6,117 nucleotides of DNA from DATJUF01 sp035524095 (GTDB lineage Bacteria; Desulfobacterota; Binatia; Binatales; Binataceae): NCBI GenBank assembly GCA_035524095.1, contig DATKPK010000213.1, positions 1-6,117 on the forward strand, given 5' to 3'. The number at the start of each line of letters is the position of its first letter. Positions within the stretch are counted from its first letter, which is position 1. The position numbers and the translations under genes are program-made. This document shows positions 1 through 5,984 of the stretch, in pieces. The notes below the pieces were generated by a model. It did not search any database, had not been told where the DNA came from, and saw nothing but the letters and a program-made list of their open reading frames with translations.

Positions 1-201
1 CGGCAGGCACAGGCTCTCTGTCATTGCGCGCAGTTAGAACGATTGAGGAAAGAGCGACGTGTCGGTCAGGGCGACCAGACTTATTTGATCATAGCAGTCG
101 AGCCGCTCTATAGACGACTGCCGAGTTCATCTGGCTTGGAACTCACGAAAAACATAAAGAGTCGGCAATTCTCAGGTTTCAGTGTCTTTAACAGCTTATA
201 A
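1..201 (+). CDS. Possible 3' end of an upstream gene, unrecognised
   Basis: Frame 1 is open from the window edge to a TAA at 199-201, giving about 66 codons. The residues include LERLRKERR near the start and a stretch ending YLIIAVEPLYRRL. A tail of the form 'Y...(V)E.LYRRL' resembles the last helix of many GT4 glycosyltransferases, which would suit this cluster, but the match is short and the rest is not recognisable. It could equally be a decayed gene end or chance. The following stretch (202-422) has stops in all three forward frames; short fragments such as ETGGIEIIWLGLP (near 280-320) look protein-like but I cannot assign them. I see no clear promoter or ribosome-binding site before the acetyltransferase. 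Confidence 0.22.
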   Translation, partial: RQAQALCHCAQLERLRKERRVGQGDQTYLIIAVEPLYRRLPSSSGLELTKNIKSRQFSGFSVFNSL

Positions 202-422
202 GATGCTTAGGCGAGTAATTAATTATTGGCTTAGACGACTTGTATCGCTTCAATCTCGGCATTGAATGAATTGAGTGAGACTGGCGGAATTGAGATAATC
301 TGGCTCGGTCTGCCAATTCGCCGCAAAGCGCGTGATTGAGTCGCCCTCGAATGGAATCGAGGAAGTCTTATATCGAAAGCCAACTAGAGCCGAAGCTTAT
401 GGGACTGGCTGACTAACTTCTC

Positions 423-962
423 GTGTTTGAGCACCTGCGCGAAGATTGGCAAACCTACGAGCGCAATCCGTGGCGACAGGGCTTATGGGTTATGCTCGTG
501 TATCGATTCGGCCGGTGGCGTTACTGTTTGACACCCCGGATTATCCGCGCGCCATTTTCGCTCTTGTACAAGATCCTGTTCGTAGTCATCCAGATCCTGA
601 CCGGAATCGAGTTACCATGCGAAGCAACGATTGGGCGCCGATTCAGGATCGATCATTTCGGAAGTATCATAGTCAGTGGCGATACCGTTTTTGGTGACGA
701 TGTAGTAATCCGTAACGGCGTTACGATTGGTTTGAGGCATACTGGAACTCGCGGCTCACCTGTGATCGGTAATCGCGTCGATATCGGCGCTGGCGCGAAA
801 ATTCTGGGTCCAGTTACTATCGGCGACGATGTAGCGATTGGAGCCAATGCAGTTGTAATCAGCGACGTCCCGGCTCAGTCTATTGCAGTTGGGATCCCGG
901 CTCGGATTATCGCTCGCCGGGATAGCGTCGAAGCAGGGGTGCCCGAGGAATTGCTCCACTAG
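423..962 (+). CDS. Hexapeptide-repeat O-acetyltransferase (serine acetyltransferase-like, colanic-acid type)
   Basis: Likely transfers an acetyl group from acetyl-CoA to a sugar hydroxyl (or, less likely here, to serine). The 179-residue protein begins with a family-typical N-terminus (LREDWQTYERN, then a hydrophobic stretch GLWVMLVYRFGRW at about 20-32) and a second hydrophobic segment at about 45-62. The left-handed beta-helix follows from about 66 to 160, with hexapeptide turns such as TIGRRF, VFGDDV, VTIGDDVAIGAN. His78 in IDHFG matches the catalytic His of the CysE-like fold, and His106 in GLRHTG sits in the loop that follows. VGIPARII near 157-163 is the usual end of the helix domain. 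The start is a GTG with no clear Shine-Dalgarno sequence, chosen because the N-terminal family signature begins there; the next in-frame ATG would remove it. Placement in a glycan cluster favours polysaccharide O-acetylation over cysteine synthesis. The frame looks intact. Confidence 0.9.
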   Translation: MFEHLREDWQTYERNPWRQGLWVMLVYRFGRWRYCLTPRIIRAPFSLLYKILFVVIQILTGIELPCEATIGRRFRIDHFGSIIVSGDTVFGDDVVIRNGVTIGLRHTGTRGSPVIGNRVDIGAGAKILGPVTIGDDVAIGANAVVISDVPAQSIAVGIPARIIARRDSVEAGVPEELLH

Positions 963-993
963 TTCTCAAGCAGAGAGCGGCCCGCTTGATTGA

Positions 994-1338
994 ATCCACT
1001 TTGGCTCGACCAGCTTTAGCAGCGCTACCTTCAATGAGTCAGTTTTAGTCGTTTCCTTCAACACGCCGAAAGATCTGTCACGTTCTTTTGGACCGTTGAT
1101 CCCGGTTGTGCCAGCTTACTGTAGGCCACACCGGGTCGATTGGTTCCCCTGTGCATTCGACAGTATCCGGCGCTAAACTATCGAATAAGGGCCGCTTCTT
1201 CGATGAACGCTTTTATATCTGTAATGAAGAAATGCATTTACGCTTGGCCAATCAGGCCGCAAACTGCGTTTGTTACTGACCCGATATCGAAGCAATGCGT
1301 CTCCTCAGTGAGTCTTCCAATAATCTAAACCACCAAAT
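994..1338 (+). pseudogene. Decayed family-2 glycosyltransferase
   Basis: Remnant of a GT2 (rhamnosyltransferase-like) gene, seen by reading all forward frames. The N-terminal strand is SVLVVSFNTPKDLSRS (from 1039), matching the usual 'VVIVSFNT' opening. After a large internal deletion the same frame gives VDWFPCAFDSIRR, then TAA at 1174, TIE, and TAA at 1186; the family sequence is 'VDW.(S/P)GA...(V/I)RR(E)...(E)GGFDE', so both stops sit where Glu is likely. A frameshift leads to FFDERFYICNEEMHLRL (1196-1246), matching 'GFDERFF.Y.EE.DLC.R', with His for the catalytic-region Asp. It continues ANCVCY, a TGA at 1277, then PDIEAMRLLSESS, matching 'CYVPDA...H..S.S'. The region bearing 'NxGFGxGxN' and 'LNPDT' is missing. 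The intact GT2 at 4852 carries the same landmark series and serves as an internal reference. Boundaries are approximate. Confidence 0.72.
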
Positions 1339-2376
1339 GTGATCCTGATGTCGAAGAGCTTCGCACGCCTGACGGATGATAAGCCGATCCTCTCTACGGT
1401 TGTGATTGGCCGCAATGAAGGCGAACGACTCGTTCGATGCCTGCAGTCGGTCATCGCGATGGAACAACCGCCAGGGGGGTCAGTCGAAATCATCTATGTG
1501 GATTCGGCCTCAACCGACGACAGTGTCGCGCGCGCGCGCCAACTTGGGGCAAACGTAATTCAAGTCAATCCCAAGCGCCCCTGCGCTTCAGTCGGACGCA
1601 ATGCTGGATGGCGTGCTTCGCGCGCCGACAACGTACTGTTCCTCGATGGCGATACGATACTGGCGCGCGACTTTGTTGTTACTGCTTGGCCCCAATTCGA
1701 CGACCCGAGCATCGCGGTCGTCTTTGGCAATCGCCGCGAAATCAAGATCAGGGATTCAATTTACAACCGCGTGCTGGACTTGGATTGGATCGCGCCGCCC
1801 GGTGGGATCAAATTCTGTGGCGGCGATGCATTAATTCGTCGAGCGGTCCTGGATCGGGTCAATGGCTATGACGAATCTCTGATCGCGGGCGAGGATGCCG
1901 AACTGTGCTATCGGATTCGCGCGCTGGGCTGCAAGATCGTGCACATAAGCCGCCACATGACCGGTCACGATTTGGCCATTCATCGGTTTTCGCAATACTG
2001 GCGCCGCTCGCTCCGTACCGGCTATGCCTACGCGGAAATTTCGCAAAAATTTCGACACAGCTCGACACCCGTTTGGTCGCGAGAGGCGCATCGTAATCTG
2101 TTCCACGGCGCCTTGATGGTGGCGATCGTTGTCGGATTTCCCATACTCAGCTTGGTTATTCATTCGGTGATCCCCATCGTGGCCGCGATCGCCATCACTG
2201 CGGCTCTGGCGATTAGGACCGCGATTAGGTCGCGGTGGAAATGCGCCGGCCTCGGCACTCGATTGGCATACGGCCTACACTCGCATCTGGGACAGATACC
2301 CATTTGGTTCGGCCAACTGAAGTATCAACTAAATCGTTGGAACGGCCGAACCGCTAAGCTGATTGAATATAAGTAG
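1339..2376 (+). CDS. Membrane-anchored family-2 glycosyltransferase
   Basis: Transfers a sugar from a nucleotide donor, probably at the inner face of the cytoplasmic membrane during repeat-unit assembly; donor and acceptor cannot be read. The GT-A domain opens with STVVIGRNEGERLVRCLQSV (about 19-38), followed by VDSASTDDS (54-62), the metal-binding DxD as LDGDT (102-106, Asp103 and Asp105), GGDALIRR (161-168), GYDESLIAGEDAELCYR (176-192, with Glu185-Asp186 at the catalytic-base position), and QYWRRSLRTGY (219-229). The C-terminal part has one or two membrane segments at about 257-294 and a basic tail. The frame is intact at 345 residues. The first start is a GTG; an in-frame ATG nine bases later (1348) gives MSKSFAR and may be the real start. 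Neither has a convincing ribosome-binding site. The start abuts or overlaps the end of the upstream decayed glycosyltransferase. Confidence 0.88.
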   Translation: MILMSKSFARLTDDKPILSTVVIGRNEGERLVRCLQSVIAMEQPPGGSVEIIYVDSASTDDSVARARQLGANVIQVNPKRPCASVGRNAGWRASRADNVLFLDGDTILARDFVVTAWPQFDDPSIAVVFGNRREIKIRDSIYNRVLDLDWIAPPGGIKFCGGDALIRRAVLDRVNGYDESLIAGEDAELCYRIRALGCKIVHISRHMTGHDLAIHRFSQYWRRSLRTGYAYAEISQKFRHSSTPVWSREAHRNLFHGALMVAIVVGFPILSLVIHSVIPIVAAIAITAALAIRTAIRSRWKCAGLGTRLAYGLHSHLGQIPIWFGQLKYQLNRWNGRTAKLIEYK

Positions 2377-2383
2377 TACTCTA

Positions 2384-2437
2384 CAGCCGCTGCAGCTGCT
2401 AACCTACTCTTAGCACTATGTCATCGGTTAGCGGCTG
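2384..2437 (+). other. Nested hairpin after the glycosyltransferase stop codon
   Basis: An outer inverted repeat pairs CAGCCGCT (2384-2391) with AGCGGCTG (2430-2437). Inside it, TGCTAA (2397-2402) pairs with TTAGCA (2410-2415) across a 7-base loop. It begins seven bases after the stop of the preceding gene. There is no T-run after either stem, so it is not a classical intrinsic terminator; it may be a transcript-end structure, or chance. Confidence 0.25.
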
Positions 2438-2460
2438 ATGAATCGCGGGCGCGTGAAAGA

Positions 2461-3476
2461 CTTGCGGATGTTGGCACGGGGTCTGGTCAGAACATGGTCA
2501 TCGGTTCCCGTGTTGTTTCATCTCGTCCGCTTGTCTTGGTCAGGTGGTGGCAGACAAAGACTCAGTGCCTGAGGGGCGAGGCCTGCACGCTCGACGGTGT
2601 TAATTCGCACGTCATCTCCGAGGATTTGTGAGTTTTATTTCGTCATGCGTGGACTGCGTCGAGGATCCGGAATTCCCGCCTGCTATAAGACCCCGGCATC
2701 GATTGACAGTGTCCCATTCCCTGTGGCGCCATGGGCAAGCTCGTCGGCGCTTCCTCCAATGGAGCCGCCAGTAACCGACACCTACAAGAGATATAGCTAT
2801 CACCGGCCGCCTTTATACCGTACGGGAAGTGATCGGATAGAGGGCAGGCGAAACCAGCCGAGATGGAAACGAGATGTTGCGGCAAAGGCGAGGCAAAACT
2901 CGCGGCTGCGCCTGCTAACAGCACACAAACCGATCCAAAGAGCTCTGCCAGCGCCTCGCTCACATAAAACTATCCAGGAGAGCAGAAATGCGGCACAGAG
3001 CGGTGCGTTAGATTTGAGGAAAGGCGGTAATCAATGGTAAAGTTGAGTAGAAAATGATTCACAAAGGCTATACAGAGTCGCTCTAGCTGGTTAAGATGGG
3101 AGAATTGGCTGCAGACAAGCAGGAAGCATCGGTGAGCTATGATTCTTATGGTAGGACATGGCTATAGAAGTCGGCGGAAGTTTTCACAGATGTCGCTACC
3201 CTCGGCGATCGTACCTCGCGCCTCTTGCTTGACTTTTGGTCTGGGCGGGACTGGTCCTTACGATTTGCGTAACACACGCAATCGATTCTCGCCTGTGGCC
3301 GGTCTAAGTCCTGGAAAATTTGCTAATTTGCACGATATCCGCGTTTCGCTCCGACTGCGACACTTTGGGAGGAACCTTTCTCGTTCATCAGCGGTCCCAG
3401 CAATCGGTCAGCCATTCAGGTACTGGATGAGCAATGCGGATTTGAGGAAATTACTCTTCTGACTCGGTCAGGCGGG
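2461..3476 (+). pseudogene. Decayed NRPS-type adenylation domain plus carrier protein (A-PCP)
   Basis: No long intact frame, but the adenylation-domain core motifs appear in order. A3-like: LADVGTGSGQNMV at 2461-2499 (family LAYVxYTSGSTGxPKGV). A4/A5 linker: LRGEACT at 2569-2589 (GGEAC). A5: VNSHVISED at 2599-2625 (VNxYGPTED). A6: PIPCGAMGKLVGASSNGAAS from 2713 (PVPxGxxGELxxGGxGxA). A7: PPLYRTG at 2807-2827 (LYRTGD). A8: RDGNEMLRQRRGKTRG at 2859-2906 (DGxxExLGRxDxQVKIRG). A10: NGKVE, TAG, KM at 3033-3056 (NGKVDRKA). Carrier traces follow: RTWL, TAG, KSAEVFTDV at 3153-3194; then VLENLLICTISAF from 3308 with TLGGTFLVHQ at 3362-3391 (LGGxSL, Ser replaced by Phe); then SAIQVLDEQCGFEEITLLT to 3464. 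Intermotif spacing is mostly shorter than in intact proteins, as expected after deletions. The reading phase changes several times. The N-terminal part of the domain (A1-A2) is absent. The thioesterase downstream is in frame with the last carrier trace. In intact members this would activate an amino or aryl acid with ATP and load it on a phosphopantetheine arm. Confidence 0.7.
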
Positions 3477-4391
3477 ATGCAAAACCGAGGAATGCGTCAG
3501 GGGTTCTATACGGTCTTGAAGGCCGGTGCGAAGACCTTCATAAGAGTTCCTGAAAACACAGAGATCGTTCCCCTTCAGGCATCCGGCACCGCGCCGGCGT
3601 TTTTCATCATCGATTCATTTCCATATTTTATCGACGTGGTTGAGCTCCTCGGACCGGAACAGCCGGTCATGAGCCTCATCGCTCACGAAGAGATGGTTAT
3701 GGCCGGCCACTACACCATCGCCGAAGAAGCCGCCAGACACGTCCGAACGATCCTGAAATATCAACCTGCTGGTCCTTATATGCTAGGCGGTTGCAGCGCA
3801 TCAGGCCTCGTCGCGTATGAGGCAGCTCAGCAATTGAGCGCTCTCGGCCGCGAGGTTGGCCTGCTGGTTTTGTTTGACATACCCAACCCCTATTACATGC
3901 GAGAATACTCTGCTGTCCGGATGAGTCTTAATAGCTATCGTGAAGACTTGCACCGATTGCGGGTAGGCGAGATTCCAGGATGGGTGGCGATGAAATTCCA
4001 AGGACTGATCAACCGCAAAGTAAATTGGCTTCAACATATTCTGCTCGGAGCTGATGGCCCAAAAGAGCTACTAACCCCATTAGAGGTTAGAATTCAGTTG
4101 GCGCGTAAGTATCGCCCGGCTCCTTACTCAGGCAAAGTTCTTTTGTTCAAGCGTTATCGGGAACTCCTGGGGCGTTATCTTGATCCGCAGTTCGGTTGGG
4201 GCGAGGTAGTACGCGGTGACTTGGACATTTGTCCGGTCGACGCAGTCGATCACCTCGAAATATTCAAGACCGAATCAGATCGCGCGACCGTGGCTCGAAA
4301 GCTGCGTCAGCGCTTTGATGAGACCATCCAGCTTCCTGATGCCGGAGCGGATAGAAATCCATCCCATCCAATGCAGGGTAGGACAAGCTGA
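3477..4391 (+). CDS. Alpha/beta-hydrolase thioesterase domain (NRPS/PKS type)
   Basis: Type-I-like thioesterase that would release an acyl or aminoacyl group from a carrier protein by hydrolysis or transfer. The domain opens with EIVPLQASGTAPAFFIID (about 29-46), the usual 'VPLQ..G..PPLF' start. The nucleophile elbow is LGGCSASGLVAYE (103-115), with Ser107 as likely nucleophile and Ser109 where the family usually has Gly. Asp134 in LLVLFDIPNP fits the acid, and His259 in VDAVDHLEIF completes the triad. YRPAPYSGKVLLFKR (212-226) is the typical lid-to-core segment. No carrier or adenylation domain is present as an intact gene in the window, but the frame is open upstream to a TAA at 3324 and that stretch reads as the end of a carrier domain. 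The ATG used here is therefore inside former carrier sequence and has no good ribosome-binding site; Met6 (ATG at 3492) is an alternative. This may be the surviving C-terminal domain of a larger protein; whether it is expressed is unclear. Confidence 0.8.
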   Translation: MQNRGMRQGFYTVLKAGAKTFIRVPENTEIVPLQASGTAPAFFIIDSFPYFIDVVELLGPEQPVMSLIAHEEMVMAGHYTIAEEAARHVRTILKYQPAGPYMLGGCSASGLVAYEAAQQLSALGREVGLLVLFDIPNPYYMREYSAVRMSLNSYREDLHRLRVGEIPGWVAMKFQGLINRKVNWLQHILLGADGPKELLTPLEVRIQLARKYRPAPYSGKVLLFKRYRELLGRYLDPQFGWGEVVRGDLDICPVDAVDHLEIFKTESDRATVARKLRQRFDETIQLPDAGADRNPSHPMQGRTS

Positions 4392-4404
4392 AACCGCGTT
4401 TCAC

Positions 4405-4416
4405 GCTACGCGTAGC
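4405..4416. repeat. Perfect 12-base palindrome
   Basis: GCTACGCGTAGC is its own reverse complement and lies 13 bases after the thioesterase stop. It could be an operator half-site pair or a hairpin component, but a single copy gives no functional support. Confidence 0.3.
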
Positions 4417-4420
4417 ATAT

Positions 4421-4443
4421 AGGTGCGAGCCTCCCTTGCACCT
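4421..4443 (+). terminator. Hairpin after the thioesterase gene, terminator-like without T-run
   Basis: AGGTGC (4421-4426) pairs with GCACCT (4438-4443). The stem extends inward by a G-T wobble, an A-T and a G-C pair, giving nine pairs around a five-base loop (4430-4434). It sits 30 bases after the thioesterase stop, a typical terminator position. The sequence after it (CACAGTACTC) lacks a T-run, so intrinsic termination is doubtful; it may protect a transcript 3' end or assist factor-dependent termination. Confidence 0.35.
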
Positions 4444-4469
4444 CACAGTACTCTCGCGGCGATTCCGGT

Positions 4470-4850
4470 TTGACGAAGGTTTTTCGTCAGCGTCTCGGAT
4501 ACTCTGATATTCCTTCAATCCGAGCCGCTTCGAAAGCGTTCATCTCGATTAGGCAATTCTGCATGCCGCACGGCCACGCCACTATCGCTCTAGCGAGCCG
4601 CCGGCCGCGTCTGACATACTTGTTACTATTGAACGTGGCGAATGAAGGGACGATCCTTCTAGCGGGATTGCTACCGGCAGCACGCATAGTCGTAAGACGG
4701 TCCCGTGTCCGATCAGGCCCATCGAGGCTTCCGAACGGTCATTCGACGATGCTGGAAAACTACTTCGTCGATTTCGTTGGCGAAGATGCTCCTGCCATGA
4801 TTGTAGGCGTGAGTAATTCCTTGAAGCGCGGATCTAAACTGAACGTCTGA
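4470..4850 (+). pseudogene. Probable decayed FkbM-family methyltransferase
   Basis: One frame is open for 126 codons, but the product is too short and irregular to be a working enzyme. Two stretches match FkbM SAM-dependent methyltransferases in order. LLNVANEGTILLAGLLP then AARIVV (4629 to about 4697) resembles the SAM-binding motif 'DVGANxGxxxLLAA...xxRVxAFEP', lacking one Gly and with Asn for Asp. STMLENYFVDFVGED (from 4743) then APAMIVGVSNSLKRGSKL (from 4788) resembles 'TLDDYF........LIKIDVEGAExxVLRGA', with the acidic and Gly residues eroded. The two blocks are about 56 codons apart, roughly half the usual distance, so an internal deletion is likely. The stop TGA (4848-4850) is one base before the next gene's ATG, suggesting former translational coupling. 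The first half (4470 to about 4625) is unassigned. The alternative is a short hypothetical protein or a chance open frame. If intact, it would probably have O-methylated a sugar of the glycan. Confidence 0.45.
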
Positions 4851-4851
4851 T

Positions 4852-5889
4852 ATGGGCACAATCGATGTCATTATCGCGATTGTCAGCTACAGGTCTGCGG
4901 CGCTTACTATCGAATGCTTGCGCTCGATAGATGCCGAACGAGCAACGCCAGGCCTGAGTATCAGGGCGATCGTCGTCGACAACGACTCCGGAGACGCTCC
5001 CCAGATAGCTCAGTCTATTGCAGCAAATTCGTGGTCTTCATGGGTGACTCTTTTAACTGCACCACGCAATGGCGGCTTCGGCTACGGGAATAATCTAGCT
5101 ATCCAGCACGCGTACGATGTCGGAAGGCCGGATTATTTCCACCTGCTAAACCCTGATACTCTCATTCGGAGAGGCGCTGTCGGCGCTTTAGCGCGCTTTC
5201 TCGAGGCACACCCCAAGGTTGGCATCGCGGGAAGCAGTTTTGAAAATGCCGACGGCACCGATTGGCCGATCGCATTTCGCTTCCCATCGATCCTGAGTGA
5301 GATTGAAAGCGGACTTCAGTTTGGGTTCGTCACACACATATTGCGCCGCTGGGCCGTCCCTGTCGAAATGGGCCAAAAGCCACAACCGATCGATTGGATA
5401 CCCGGCGCGTCAATGATGGTCCGTCCTGCGGTTTTTGATTCAATCGGCGGTTTCGACGAAAACTATTTCCTTTACTTTGAAGAAACCGATTTCTGCTTTC
5501 GCGCCAAGAAAGCGGGATATGCGACCTGGTATGTGCCGGAGAGCCGGATCATGCATATCGTCGGACAAAGTACTAAAGTTACCGAGCGAGGTGTTCCGCG
5601 AAAGAGATTGCCGCCATACTGGTTTGAATCGCGGCGTCGATACTATGTGGCGAGTTATGGCGTCTACTATGCGGCAGCGGTTGATGTTACTGCGTTGCTT
5701 GCTTTAACGGTTGGCTCCTTGAAGCGCATCATACAGAGACGAAATGATCGCAGGTTACCTCATTTTATTCGCGATCTAGCGTATTTCAGTATCCTGAGAT
5801 CAAAAAATCGCCAGCTCGCATCCACTAAACCGAACGTACCCTATTTTCTTGAAAAGTCGAATTTTGCCTGTACAAAGGTAGTTTCTTAG
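4852..5889 (+). CDS. Family-2 glycosyltransferase, rhamnosyltransferase-like
   Basis: Cytoplasmic GT-A enzyme that probably adds a sugar, plausibly rhamnose, to a lipid-linked glycan intermediate. The order of motifs is complete: IDVIIAIVSYRSAALTIECL (about 4-23), VVDNDSGD (41-48), NGGFGYGNNLAI (73-84), the metal-binding region as LLNPDT (98-103), WIPGASMMVRP (182-192), and GGFDENYFLYFEETDFCFR (199-217) with the catalytic-region Glu-Glu-Thr-Asp. YVPESRIMHIVGQS (227-240) and WFESRRRYY (257-265) are typical of the dTDP-rhamnose-type subgroup. A hydrophobic segment at about 266-288 is followed by a basic C-terminus, suggesting membrane association. Length 345 is normal and the frame is intact. 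The ATG start lies one base after the stop of the preceding remnant, with no clear ribosome-binding site, so coupling to upstream translation is possible. The presence of rmlA just downstream supports, but does not prove, rhamnose as the donor sugar. Confidence 0.9.
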   Translation: MGTIDVIIAIVSYRSAALTIECLRSIDAERATPGLSIRAIVVDNDSGDAPQIAQSIAANSWSSWVTLLTAPRNGGFGYGNNLAIQHAYDVGRPDYFHLLNPDTLIRRGAVGALARFLEAHPKVGIAGSSFENADGTDWPIAFRFPSILSEIESGLQFGFVTHILRRWAVPVEMGQKPQPIDWIPGASMMVRPAVFDSIGGFDENYFLYFEETDFCFRAKKAGYATWYVPESRIMHIVGQSTKVTERGVPRKRLPPYWFESRRRYYVASYGVYYAAAVDVTALLALTVGSLKRIIQRRNDRRLPHFIRDLAYFSILRSKNRQLASTKPNVPYFLEKSNFACTKVVS

Positions 5890-5984
5890 GACGGCGCGAC
5901 CTAGCAATCCAATAGCTAATCTCTCACTCAAGACAAAGGTACTTGGGGCGTCGCGAACCTGCTTCGAGAACAATTGACCCGCGC

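Noticed and set aside
966..989. TCAAGC/GCTTGA inverted repeat just after the acetyltransferase stop
   Set aside because: Only six pairs around a 12-base loop and no T-run; too weak to call a terminator.
2663..2676. Adjacent GGATCC and GAATTC sites, resembling a cloning linker
   Set aside because: They lie within the decayed region with no vector sequence on either side; two six-base sites side by side can arise by chance.
2703..2708. TTGACA, a perfect -35-like hexamer
   Set aside because: No matching -10 element at 16-18 bases, and it lies within adenylation-domain remnant sequence.
2643..2963. Minus-strand open frame with a signal-peptide-like N-terminus (LLAGAAASFAS)
   Set aside because: It has no ribosome-binding site and no recognised domain, and it lies opposite the forward-strand adenylation motif traces.
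2597..3040. Forward open frame of 147 codons
   Set aside because: Its composition is irregular (many Arg, Pro, Ser) and only the PPLYRTG segment is family-like. It is better explained as one of the three frames of the decayed adenylation domain.
3139..3462. Forward open frame of 107 codons just before the thioesterase
   Set aside because: Apart from the short FGLGGTG string it matches nothing. The carrier-like strings are spread over all three frames here, which suits a pseudogene.
4818..4829. TCCTTGAAGCGC, repeated near 5715
   Set aside because: A 12-base match in coding-like sequence (SLKR in both) is plausible by chance and shows no repeat structure around it.
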